Both the position numbers and the translations under genes were made by a program. Source: JAKVCB01 sp963578605 (GTDB taxonomy: Bacteria > Planctomycetota > Planctomycetia > Pirellulales > Lacipirellulaceae). Taken from it: 39,444 nt of DNA. The stretch lies in assembly GCA_963578605.1 (NCBI GenBank), contig CAUZEA010000051.1:1-39444 (forward strand), written 5' to 3'. Positions 25,604 through 33,991 of this stretch are shown here, piece by piece (within the stretch, counting starts at the first letter, position 1; each line of letters opens with the position of its first letter). The notes below the pieces were generated by a model, which was not told the origin of the DNA, searched no databases, and saw nothing but the letters and a program-made list of their open reading frames with translations.

Positions 25604-26392
25604 CTAAACGGTGCGTACTGGATCCGCTTCCAGGCGGCTTGCCCAGACTTTGGTGCTGGGCAACCGCGCCGCTAAATGGACGGCTAATTCTTCGACGGCA
25701 AACCGCTCGCTGGCAAAATGGCCTGTAATCACACAGCCAACCCCCGTGGCCAGCGCTTCCAAACACGTGTGAAAGTTCGTTTCGCCTGTCACAAAGCCGT
25801 CGCACCCTTGTTGCCTGGCGGTAGCGAGCAAGGTACCCCCACTACCACAGGAGACAGCAATCGTGGTGACCGCTTGAGATAGTTCGCCAACCACGTGAAC
25901 TTGGGGCAGCGTCAGGAACGTTTTTACACGGCTGGCAAGTTCAGCAAGTTCAATTTGTCCACCGACGCCACCATACCGCCCATCGCCTGAATCAGCATCG
26001 TTCTCGTTGGCTGTTAGCGGTTTAACCTCGGTCAGCCCGAGGCCTTCGGCCAGATATTGGTTGATGCCAGAGCGAGCCGAGTCGAATGCCGTGTGCGGGC
26101 TGTAAATGGCTACTTGTGCCTCGATCAAACGTAACAACAAGCGGCCCTCGGTTGTATCGTCGGTGAGACGGGTGAGTGGTCGGAAGGGCAGAGGGTGGTG
26201 GGTGATGATCAGGTCGGCTTGCTCCGAAACGGCTTCGTGGGCGCTAACAGGTGTAATTGTCAGGCAGGTCATGATGCGATTCACGGCCCGGTCTTCCTGG
26301 CCGACTAACAGACCAACATTGTCCCATTCTGCAGCCAGTTCCAGTGGGGCGAACTTTTTGAGAAGCTCGACGATTTCATGAATCGTGGGCAT
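25604..26392 (-). CDS. Nif3-like dinuclear metal centre protein (GCH-like family)
   Basis: Members of this family bind two metal ions in a toroidal hexamer; some are annotated as GTP cyclohydrolase 1 type 2, but the true activity is not established. The 262-residue product shows the N-terminal AAEWDNVGLLVG, the metal-binding THHPLPFRP (His65, His66), SPHTAFD (His100, Asp104) and the C-terminal GHFASERFAVEELA (His and Glu ligands), all at the expected places. No signal peptide is present, so it is cytosolic. ATG 26392 is the family start. The gene directly follows the decayed gene at 26393-26928 on the same strand and may use its promoter. Confidence 0.93.
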   Translation of the reverse strand: MPTIHEIVELLKKFAPLELAAEWDNVGLLVGQEDRAVNRIMTCLTITPVSAHEAVSEQADLIITHHPLPFRPLTRLTDDTTEGRLLLRLIEAQVAIYSPHTAFDSARSGINQYLAEGLGLTEVKPLTANENDADSGDGRYGGVGGQIELAELASRVKTFLTLPQVHVVGELSQAVTTIAVSCGSGGTLLATARQQGCDGFVTGETNFHTCLEALATGVGCVITGHFASERFAVEELAVHLAARLPSTKVWASRLEADPVRTV

Positions 26393-26928
26393 GGTTCATT
26401 CGATTTGGGAAGTTGGGGGTCCGGGGCAAACAGATCGACAAGGTCTTGAGCGTCGACACACTGTCGTACCGTGTCAAGACCGTTGTCTGGAGAGGCTGTT
26501 TGCGGATCAACCACTCGACCTGCATGCCAGCGGAGTTGCGACCTTACGGGTGCAAGGACAATACGGTTCTTATCAATTTCGGCGGCCTGAAAACGCGCCT
26601 CAAGTTTGTCCATGAAACTTGGGAGCACCCGGATGGGAGAACTTGCAATCACCACAGCCCAGCCGTCCAACTCCAGGAGCAGAGCCCAGTGCTGGTTTGC
26701 CTCTCTGACCTGCTGGATCTGCACGTTTACGCAGTTTGGATACTACCGGCCGGTCTTGCGGGTCTAGCGGTCGGGCCAGAGGTCGTAGTGAACGTTCCAC
26801 TCCTCGTCGAACGTGCAATGAAAGGCCTCGGTGGCACCCTTATGATGACAGTCATTGGTCGTGGCAGCAGACGCGGCTACAATCGAGAACCACATTACGA
26901 CCGCTACATACCCGAGTCGCGTCATCAT
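26393..26928 (-). pseudogene. Decayed gene for a secreted protein, two in-frame TAG codons
   Basis: The frame starts MMTRLGYVAVVMWFSIVAAS (ATG 26928), a clear signal peptide, and continues CTFDEEWNVHYDLWPDR. It meets TAG at 26766-26764 and a second TAG at 26745-26743. It stays in the same frame afterwards with protein-like sequence (NVQIQQVREANQHW, LLLELDGWAVVIASSPIRV) until it runs into the Nif3 start. I recall planctomycete proteins with WPDRW-T/V-R-x-TG followed by YPHYV and IRV; here TAG replaces the expected Trp codon after WPDR. The C-terminal part is missing. This argues for a pseudogene, but the family call is from memory and uncertain; an ORF of 139 codons from GTG 26724 is the alternative annotation. 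Confidence 0.5.
26855..26883 (+). promoter_or_regulatory. Candidate promoter for the sugar-phosphate isomerase gene
   Basis: TTGGTC at 26855-26860 and TACAAT at 26878-26883 are 17 bases apart, placing transcription start about 37 bases before ATG 26927. The site lies inside the opposite-strand decayed gene. Confidence 0.4.
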
Positions 26929-27718
26929 GGCATCGAACTTGAGAATCGGAATCCAAACCCGTAGCCTGCGCCAGCCGCTTAAGAAAGCATTGCATACCGC
27001 AGCCCGGTTGGGAGCCGACGGTGTCGAGATTGATTTGCGGACCGAGCTTCCCATGGCAGAAATGTCGCACACCAGTATTCGGCAATTTCGCAAGCAGTTG
27101 GAGGATTTAAACCTCCGCCTGTCGGCCGTGGCGTTTCCCACCAGGCGCGGTTATGACGTCCCCGAAGCATTGGATCGCAGGATTCTGGCGACGCAGCAGG
27201 CGATGACGCTGGCCTATCAGCTTGGGGCAAGCGTTGTGGTCAATTGCGTGGGCACTGTCCCGCCAGATACCAACGATCCGCGATTTGGATTGTTAGCCGA
27301 GTCACTAACCTCGCTTGGTATGCATGGCGAGCGAGTCGGTGCCCGACTCGCTGCCCAAACCGGCAGCGAGAGTGGAGATCGGCTCAAGCAGTTGATCGAG
27401 GCACTTCCGGAACAAGCGGTTGGTGTGGATCTCCACCCGAGTGGGTTGATCCTGCATGGCCACTCACCGCAAGAAGCCGTTGTCGACTTGGGGCCATTGG
27501 TTGTTCATGTACATGCTTGCGATGCGGTTCGCAATCTCTCCGGCGGGCAGGGTGGCGAGGTTGAACTGGGACGAGGTATGTCAGAATTTCCCTCGTTGTT
27601 GGGGCAGCTGGAGGAATTTGGATACCACGGTTGGGTAACCATTGAATGTCGTGACCCGGTAGATCCAATTGCCGAAGTTGGAAACGCAATCACGTACTTG
27701 CGGGAATTAGCGAATTAA
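26927..27718 (+). CDS. Sugar-phosphate isomerase/epimerase-like TIM-barrel protein
   Basis: The 263-residue product looks like an AP-endonuclease-2-type TIM barrel (xylose isomerase-like superfamily), a group that includes sugar epimerases and isomerases. Features are the first strand LRIGIQTRS, AARLGADGVEIDLRTE (near residue 30), LAYQLGASVVVNCVG in the middle, GVDLHPSGLI (metal-binding Asp/His), VVHVHACDAVR and the C-terminal YHGWVTIECRDPVDP (Glu and catalytic residues). No signal peptide is present. The start is ATG 26927 (MASNLRIG) or TTG 26939; neither has a clear Shine-Dalgarno. Its stop overlaps the convergent decarboxylase gene by four bases. Substrate cannot be told from the sequence. 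Confidence 0.85.
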   Translation: MASNLRIGIQTRSLRQPLKKALHTAARLGADGVEIDLRTELPMAEMSHTSIRQFRKQLEDLNLRLSAVAFPTRRGYDVPEALDRRILATQQAMTLAYQLGASVVVNCVGTVPPDTNDPRFGLLAESLTSLGMHGERVGARLAAQTGSESGDRLKQLIEALPEQAVGVDLHPSGLILHGHSPQEAVVDLGPLVVHVHACDAVRNLSGGQGGEVELGRGMSEFPSLLGQLEEFGYHGWVTIECRDPVDPIAEVGNAITYLRELAN

Positions 27719-29241
27719 GTCTGCAACAAGGGTTGCGCGTATTTTCGCAAAATGGTGATTAAATCAGCCAGATCCTGGCTTCTCGTGAGTGGGTTTATGA
27801 CCGTTGTGCGCAGGTAGCTGCGGCCCTCGATCTGGTTTGCTACGAGGTAGGCCTCACCCGATTCAATGACCCGACGGCGCAACTCAAGCTGGAATGCGTC
27901 ACATTGGTCGTCACTTGCAGCCTGCAACTGGGGTGGCAAATAGCGGAAGACAACGATATTGCACTCTGGTTGGCAAAAAACCTCGAAATCTTCGGCCGCG
28001 GTTAACATCTCGAAAAACTGAGCAGCCAGATCAAAGGTGACGTCGACCAGATCGGCGAATAATTGCGAGCCGAACAATGACCATATGCCCCAAAGTCCCA
28101 ACGCTGCGGCCCGCTTGGTGCATTCCAGATTGACCAGTCCGCTGTCGTAATCTGCCAACTCGGGTGCCGAGGGGTCGAACAGGTAGGTTGCATCCTGGTG
28201 GAAGGTTGCATAGCAGTGTTGGCGATCACGGTAGAAGATCATTGCACACAAGGCGGGCATGAACATCATTTTGTGGGCATCGCAAACGACGCTATCTGCC
28301 TTTTCAATGCCAGCTATCAGGTGGCGATGTCGCTCGCTAAAACAAGTGGCGCCGCCATGGGCTGCGTCGACGTGTAGCCAAACACCGTACTGGCGGCAGA
28401 TTTCGGCGATCTCATCAAGTGGATCGAACGCCCCGGTTGGCGTGGCGCAGGCCGCTGCCGAGACAGCGATCACAGGCACTTCCCGATTGCGCAAATAATT
28501 CAGCACGTCGTCTAGGTGTCCAGGATCCATTCGCCGCTCGGAGTCGAGCCCAACGCGGACAATTTGCTCCGTACCAAGCCCCAGGATTCCGGCTGCCCGC
28601 GACACCGAGTAATGGGACTCGGCGTGCGTCACGATCACCGGTGGCGGCTTCCTGCCCGCCAGGCCTTTGTTCCATACATCACCGAGCGCAATGTTGCGGG
28701 CTGTCAGCAAGGCGGTGAGATTTGCCAGCGACCCACCGGAAGTCACGAGCCCGGAAAAGCTGCCTGGATCAAATCCGAGTTGCCCGCCAACGGATTGAAT
28801 CACAGCATGTTCGACTGCCGTCGCCCAGGGGCCCATCTCATAGATGGCCATGACTTGGTTCGTCACAGACCCGATCAGGTCAAACAACGCTGCCAGTGGA
28901 ATCGAAGCGGGTACTTGATGGCCTACGTAACGGGGATGGTGCAGATTTGTACCATGATCGAGTGATTTGTGGACGAGGCTGGTTACTTGTTCCAGCAATT
29001 CACCCTTACCGGAACACGTGCCAAGAGATTCACGAGCTTGATCGATAAGTTCGGTTGGGAGTTGCCAGTTGAGGACGTTGCCTTTGCCAGCCTGGATTTG
29101 CTGCTGGTGAGCGGCGAGCAGATCCACGACTCGTTTGCCAACCTCAGCGAGCTTGTTCGGATCATACACCTCAGCGATCCGTGCGCGAGCGGTAGCGAGT
29201 TGGTCGCTTGCCTGCTTTTCAATTGCGTGATCATCCCTCAT
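27715..29241 (-). CDS. Pyridoxal-phosphate-dependent group II decarboxylase
   Basis: This 508-residue enzyme belongs to the aromatic-amino-acid/glutamate decarboxylase (group II) family in the aspartate-aminotransferase fold. The PLP Schiff-base lysine is Lys324 in DSVVCDAHKMM. Other PLP contacts are visible: TSGGSLANLTALL (phosphate), THAESHYSVSRAA (His210 stacking) and WLHVDAAHGG (Asp292). HHPRYVGHQVP near residue 101 is the family substrate-side motif. Substrate (amino acid) is not clear; tryptophan, tyrosine, glutamate and 2,4-diaminobutyrate decarboxylases share this pattern. There is no signal peptide. It lies 62 bases upstream of the amidase gene stop, both on the minus strand. The end overlaps the convergent gene by four bases. 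Confidence 0.9.
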   Translation of the reverse strand: MRDDHAIEKQASDQLATARARIAEVYDPNKLAEVGKRVVDLLAAHQQQIQAGKGNVLNWQLPTELIDQARESLGTCSGKGELLEQVTSLVHKSLDHGTNLHHPRYVGHQVPASIPLAALFDLIGSVTNQVMAIYEMGPWATAVEHAVIQSVGGQLGFDPGSFSGLVTSGGSLANLTALLTARNIALGDVWNKGLAGRKPPPVIVTHAESHYSVSRAAGILGLGTEQIVRVGLDSERRMDPGHLDDVLNYLRNREVPVIAVSAAACATPTGAFDPLDEIAEICRQYGVWLHVDAAHGGATCFSERHRHLIAGIEKADSVVCDAHKMMFMPALCAMIFYRDRQHCYATFHQDATYLFDPSAPELADYDSGLVNLECTKRAAALGLWGIWSLFGSQLFADLVDVTFDLAAQFFEMLTAAEDFEVFCQPECNIVVFRYLPPQLQAASDDQCDAFQLELRRRVIESGEAYLVANQIEGRSYLRTTVINPLTRSQDLADLITILRKYAQPLLQT

Positions 29242-29303
29242 GATGTCAGTTCAGTACGAGGTACCCGAGGAATTCGGGCAAATCATTGCTGCCCGCTTTG
29301 GAA

Positions 29304-31493
29304 TCATGGTGTGAGTTTTTTGTATTCGGCATTGAGCCAGCGGGCAATATCTGTGTCATACCACTTCGAGAAGCGATTTTCACTTGGTCCGCCAGGAAGA
29401 TTCGTCCATGCTTCATCCGTGCCCAGGTCGGTCACCATATGATAACTGGGAGCAAACGTCGATTCGCGGGTTGCCGTCGCGAGCAGGTGCCCCTGAAATA
29501 TGGTCGCGTGGCAGCCCCGCATGGGGATCGCGCGCGAACGCAGACCGAGTAAGCGGCCAACGCTGCCAGCCGAAAAGAAGCGATTGGCAAAATGAAACCA
29601 ATTAATCGACGACCAGGTTTGGGGAGGCCGGTTCTCAACGCGTTTGACAGCCTGACGGATCATTTCACCCTTGTCCCGGACTTTCCACCACGAAGAAGTC
29701 ACCTTGCGTAGCAGGCGGTCGGTGGCACAGAGGACCAGCGTGGAATAGCCCATACGGGTGCAAAGATAGAGCATTCGCCGCCAACCGATGCCCTCTTCGT
29801 AGCCAAAGATTTCCAGCAGAACGTGGTGGTAAAAATTCTGAAACAGGGCTGCTTCGGTACATTTGGCGTCGTAGCAATAGTCCCAGCCGGTGAGTGTCTC
29901 TTTGAACGGACCCTCCTCGACGTGAGCAAGTAAAATAGGCAGCAAATCTCGGGCTTGCATACTCAGCACGTCGTATTGCAACTCTTGCATGTCTTTGATT
30001 GTGGCCTGAGGAAGTTCCGTCAGCCGTTCCACGATTCGCCTTTTGCGGTAATCGGGAAAACCATGTGCGTGCAGTGGTGGACCATCCGTTCGATAAAGCT
30101 CTTCATTTGCAGTTGCTACGAAACCGATCGCAGGATCATATTCGTGGGGCAACAGTTCCTCCGGGACGGTTCCTTGCCAGTGATTTTTTTCATCCCAGGC
30201 AGGGATGGGTACGATCCCCGACTGGTTAGCACCCCGCACGGGTAACCAGCCGTTGGCTTGGCTCCCAATGTGGCCTGCGCTGTCGGCGAAGACCCATACG
30301 AGGGCAGGGTGCGGGCAGGGACGCACCGACTGCATAGCTTCCGACACACTCTGTGAATGTATAACTTGCAGCCAGTTTCCGATGGCACGAGCACCACCTA
30401 CCTGTCCACCTATCCAAGCCGAGGAAAGGTACATACCAGCTCCATCTTTGTCGGGTGTCCGCGTGAGTGTGCCGACTTCATTCTCAAGCACATCGAGCAC
30501 GACTTCTTTATTCCCCTTCCGCCTCACCAGTTCCTGGCGATGCTCAAAATCGTACCAATCACTTCCCCGTCGATATTGCCAACCTGTGGAGCCACCGGGG
30601 CGACAGTCTTCGATGAAGAAGTCGCTCGTGTTTGCGTGCAGGTAGGTCACACTCCAGGCGAGTTTAGGTGTGCGTCCCACAGCCATGAGCGGACAACCCG
30701 GCAGCGTTGCCCCCATCGCGTACTGCCCATCACCCCACTTCAGTACAATCTCATACCAAATGGCGGGCAACCGATTGACCTCCAGGTGGGGGTCACCAAC
30801 CAACAGAGCGTGTCCCGTGGCACTTCGTGTTCCGCTAACTGCCCAGGCGTTACTCCCTGCCAGGCGTGGTAGATCTGCCAGCAGTTCAAGCGCATCGTCC
30901 GAAAGCCGTTTTGTGTTGTTGATTTTTCTCAGCGGAGCCAGGTCGATGCCATCGAGGTAGGGGTGGAACAGTTCCCGAAGCCTTTCATCACTTATTCCGA
31001 GTTGGATCAGTTCCAGCAGTTCACGTTTGCTGGTTTGTTCGGTGACCGAGAGGCCAGCAAAACTCAGCAAGTTGCCAATCAGCAATACCGCATAGGGATC
31101 CCAGGGGAGCGGCTGAAAACCAGTGACCCACATCGGAAGTGTGCGGCCAGCATCCAAAAAACCGTCATTGATCCCGTCGCTATACCATTGAAGTTGTTGC
31201 AGTAGGTCATCAGATAACAGAGCGACTTCATTTTTCAGATGACGTTCGAGTCCGGCCCGCCGCAAGAACAAGTCCATTTCCAGCAGTTCTGGCTTGTCAG
31301 CAATTCGTTCTGTTGCCTGCCCGCTCGCAACTGCACGGGCAAAATAGAGCTGTGTGGGGCGATCGGTAGCATGCATGTAGCCAAGTGCGTAGATTGCTTC
31401 TCGCCATGAAGATGCCATGATGTGTGGTACACCAGCATCATCGCGGTGGGCAGCGAAGGGAAAACGAGCCGATTTGGGAGTGATAGCCTCCAT
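29304..31493 (-). CDS. Penicillin-amidase-family (Ntn) hydrolase, no evident signal peptide
   Basis: The 729-residue product is a penicillin acylase-type Ntn hydrolase, made as a precursor that self-cleaves into alpha and beta chains. The nucleophile is Ser214 in LAGSNAWAVSGTRSATG, the cleavage site being Gly213/Ser214, with the usual HALLVGDPHLEV downstream. The N-terminal part has the family start RDDAGVPHIMASSWREAIYALGYMHATDR. Most relatives are exported, yet here the N-terminus (MEAITPKSARFPFA) has no signal peptide, so the enzyme may be cytosolic. ATG 31493 is chosen over TTG 31499. Substrates of this family include acylated amino compounds such as homoserine lactones and penicillins; which applies here is unknown. 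It is divergent from the ABC importer genes. Confidence 0.92.
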   Translation of the reverse strand: MEAITPKSARFPFAAHRDDAGVPHIMASSWREAIYALGYMHATDRPTQLYFARAVASGQATERIADKPELLEMDLFLRRAGLERHLKNEVALLSDDLLQQLQWYSDGINDGFLDAGRTLPMWVTGFQPLPWDPYAVLLIGNLLSFAGLSVTEQTSKRELLELIQLGISDERLRELFHPYLDGIDLAPLRKINNTKRLSDDALELLADLPRLAGSNAWAVSGTRSATGHALLVGDPHLEVNRLPAIWYEIVLKWGDGQYAMGATLPGCPLMAVGRTPKLAWSVTYLHANTSDFFIEDCRPGGSTGWQYRRGSDWYDFEHRQELVRRKGNKEVVLDVLENEVGTLTRTPDKDGAGMYLSSAWIGGQVGGARAIGNWLQVIHSQSVSEAMQSVRPCPHPALVWVFADSAGHIGSQANGWLPVRGANQSGIVPIPAWDEKNHWQGTVPEELLPHEYDPAIGFVATANEELYRTDGPPLHAHGFPDYRKRRIVERLTELPQATIKDMQELQYDVLSMQARDLLPILLAHVEEGPFKETLTGWDYCYDAKCTEAALFQNFYHHVLLEIFGYEEGIGWRRMLYLCTRMGYSTLVLCATDRLLRKVTSSWWKVRDKGEMIRQAVKRVENRPPQTWSSINWFHFANRFFSAGSVGRLLGLRSRAIPMRGCHATIFQGHLLATATRESTFAPSYHMVTDLGTDEAWTNLPGGPSENRFSKWYDTDIARWLNAEYKKLTP

Positions 31494-31632
31494 GACCAAG
31501 AGTTTAATGGGAGCCTTTCCATAGCGGAATGCAGAAACTCAAATAGAAATGCCAGGCCCGGTTGGGTACCGTAGAAGAAAGCCGCATTCGCCTTACCTCA
31601 CTTTTACCGGCCATTTTGTAGGTTGAATTCCA

Positions 31633-33972
31633 GTGCGATTGACGAAACCTTCTTCCACCTGTAGGGTTTTTTCGGCCCTCCCTTTTATCAGTCCCTGGCT
31701 GGTCGGCTTTGCACTGCTGACCGTTTATCCGTTTCTGGCTTCCCTGTACTGGAGCTTTTGCCGCTACGATTTACTTTCGGATCCGCAGTGGGTTGGTGGC
31801 GAAAATTACAGCAGGCTGGCTCACGAGTTGTGGCAAGGTGGGCCATTCGGGTTGGCACTTTGGAATACCGTTTACTACGTTCTTGTGAGTGTTCCGCTTT
31901 CGATTGCGCTGGGCGTTGGGCTGGCTGTGATGCTCTCCTGCAAGGTCCGTGGCATTGCCGTTTACCGGACCTTGTTGTTTTTGCCGTCGGTCGTGCCGGT
32001 GGTGGCAGCCGCCATTTTGTGGATGTGGATGCTCGACCCGGCGCACGGCATTCTTAACCATATGCTCAGCGATTGGCTGGGCTTGCCACCCCAGGCATGG
32101 TTTCAGAGTACAAGTGAAGCCTTCTGGCCCCCGTCCTGGATTGGCAGCGATCCGATCCAGATTTTTGGTTCCAAAGACGGGCTCGTACTGATGAGTTTGT
32201 GGGGAGTTGGCAACTTCATGATTATCTATCTTGCGGCGTTGGGGGATATTCCCACAACACTTTACGAGGCAGCTCGACTCGACGGGGCTGGTCCCGTACG
32301 TCGATTCTGCCATGTCACTCTTCCCCTGCTTACACCAGTGATATTCTTTAATCTCGTGCTGGGAACCATTCAGGCTGCCCAGGCGTTTACCCAGGTTTAT
32401 CTGGTAAGTGACGGACAGGGTGATCCAGCCGGGTCGACCCTGCTCCTTTCGCTTTACATGTTTCTGGCCGCCTTTCGCGATCTCGATATCGGATATGCGT
32501 CGGCGATGGCTTGGATCTTGTTCGTCCTGGTCTTGCTGGTGACGCTGGGCCTGTTCCGCTCCGCAAGCCATTGGGTGCATTACCAGGGTGTAGGTCGCGG
32601 TGGCGCTGCCGCTATCGGCTTGCTAATCGGTGTGGTGGGGTGCGTACCCCCGCAAACCGAAACCGACCGCGCCGAGGTCGTTTTCTGGCACTTTTGGGGT
32701 GGTCGTGACCGTCCCGTCGTGCAGCAGATCGTGGATCGGTTCAATGTTAGCCAGCAACGGTATCTTGTTCGCCCGATTGCGATGCCGGGAAATAATCTCG
32801 ACCTCAAGTTCTTTTTGAGCGTGGTTGGTGGTGATCCCCCCGACCTGGTGAACCAGGATGACCCGATTGTTGCCGATTGGGCCCATCGTGGGGCGCTACT
32901 GCCGCTTGCTGATTTGGCGACTCCTGAGGAGCTTACCGAACTGCGAGGTTGGTTGTTTCCCGCAGCCCTGCAGTTGGCCAGTTATCGAGGTCACCTCTAC
33001 GCAATGCCCAACGGTCTCGATATTCGCGCGTTGTACTACAACAAAACGCTCTTCGAGGAGTACGGATTGTCGCCCCCCAAAACGCTGGCTGACCTGGACG
33101 CGATTGCGGTTGCCATCGCCCCGCCCCATGAATCGAAGCGACTTGACCGGGTTGGCTATCTGCCCGACCCGCGCCGTCTCTGGGCTTGGGGTCCGGTGTT
33201 TGGCGGAAAGTTCGCCAATTTAACAGCCTCTCACCCGCAGGCCGCCATTACCGCGGACGATCCGGCAATCCTTCGCGCCCTGGAGTGGATGGCCGGTTAT
33301 GCAGAGCGCTACGGCCCCGGTCGCGTTACCGCCTTTCGATCGGGTGACCAGGCGTTGACCGGTGCTTTGTTTCCCTTGCTCGCCGACCGTCGCTATGCGG
33401 TCATCATGGATGGCCAATGGCGCGTCCGTGATATTTTCGAGGCCCGCCAACTGGCTGCGTCCAACGGTCAACCGATCGACGAGTATGGTGTAGTCCCTTT
33501 GCCGCCACCTCCCGGAGGTTGCCAGCAGGCGGGTTGGGTGAATGGCAATTTCTTCGTGGTGCCCCGCGGTGCCCGCAACCGGGCCGGCGCGTGGGAATTC
33601 ATGAAATTCTGGAGTGGTTTTGGAGGCTACGAGGCCGAGGCTGCCCGGGCCTGTGCTGCGGGTGGGTGGATTCCAGTCAGCCAAAGTGTGGTTAATCAGC
33701 CTCTTTATCAGGCATATTTGAAACGGATGCCGCTCATGGCCACGTTTGTTGAACTTGCTGGTAGCGACAAGCAGCTGCCAACTCCTGCGTTGCCCGTCGC
33801 TCCTTTCTTTTACCGCGAAGTGGTGGGTGCGGCCCAAGATGTCATGTACCGGGGGGCCGAACCCGAGTCGCGATTGCATCAGGCGGCCGATCGTGTCCGA
33901 AAGCAACTGCAAAGAACAATCGCAGCAACTCCCGTCCCCAGTCAATCATCACCTGGGCCAGGGTCGAAATGA
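31633..33972 (+). CDS. Fusion: sugar-type ABC permease (MalF/UgpA-like) plus solute-binding protein
   Basis: One 779-residue frame contains two parts. Residues 1-315 are a MalF/UgpA-like inner-membrane permease with about six transmembrane segments and the EAA loop YEAARLDGAGPVRRFCHVTL (211-230), which contacts the ATPase. Residues 325-337 (AAAIGLLIGVVGC) form a hydrophobic segment ending in a lipobox Cys337. Residues 340-779 are a CUT1-type solute-binding protein (VVFWHFWGG, then YAMPNGLDIRALYYNKTLFEEYG near the hinge, and GAWEFMKFWS near the C-terminus). The usual arrangement is three separate genes. The permease C-terminus should be cytosolic, so the lipobox helix could carry the binding domain outward, either as a tether or to be cut by signal peptidase II. 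No in-frame stop separates the parts. Start is GTG 31633 with TAGG about ten bases upstream. No ATPase gene is nearby. Confidence 0.88.
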   Translation: MRLTKPSSTCRVFSALPFISPWLVGFALLTVYPFLASLYWSFCRYDLLSDPQWVGGENYSRLAHELWQGGPFGLALWNTVYYVLVSVPLSIALGVGLAVMLSCKVRGIAVYRTLLFLPSVVPVVAAAILWMWMLDPAHGILNHMLSDWLGLPPQAWFQSTSEAFWPPSWIGSDPIQIFGSKDGLVLMSLWGVGNFMIIYLAALGDIPTTLYEAARLDGAGPVRRFCHVTLPLLTPVIFFNLVLGTIQAAQAFTQVYLVSDGQGDPAGSTLLLSLYMFLAAFRDLDIGYASAMAWILFVLVLLVTLGLFRSASHWVHYQGVGRGGAAAIGLLIGVVGCVPPQTETDRAEVVFWHFWGGRDRPVVQQIVDRFNVSQQRYLVRPIAMPGNNLDLKFFLSVVGGDPPDLVNQDDPIVADWAHRGALLPLADLATPEELTELRGWLFPAALQLASYRGHLYAMPNGLDIRALYYNKTLFEEYGLSPPKTLADLDAIAVAIAPPHESKRLDRVGYLPDPRRLWAWGPVFGGKFANLTASHPQAAITADDPAILRALEWMAGYAERYGPGRVTAFRSGDQALTGALFPLLADRRYAVIMDGQWRVRDIFEARQLAASNGQPIDEYGVVPLPPPPGGCQQAGWVNGNFFVVPRGARNRAGAWEFMKFWSGFGGYEAEAARACAAGGWIPVSQSVVNQPLYQAYLKRMPLMATFVELAGSDKQLPTPALPVAPFFYREVVGAAQDVMYRGAEPESRLHQAADRVRKQLQRTIAATPVPSQSSPGPGSK

Positions 33973-33991
33973 AACCAGCCGATTTGAAAAC

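Noticed and set aside
26305..26392. Extension of the decayed gene into the Nif3 start
   Set aside because: In this stretch the frame is only a shifted reading of the Nif3 N-terminus and has no independent support.
31771..32580. 269-codon minus-strand ORF opposite the permease part
   Set aside because: Shadow of the fusion gene, whose frame shows the EAA loop and transmembrane helices.
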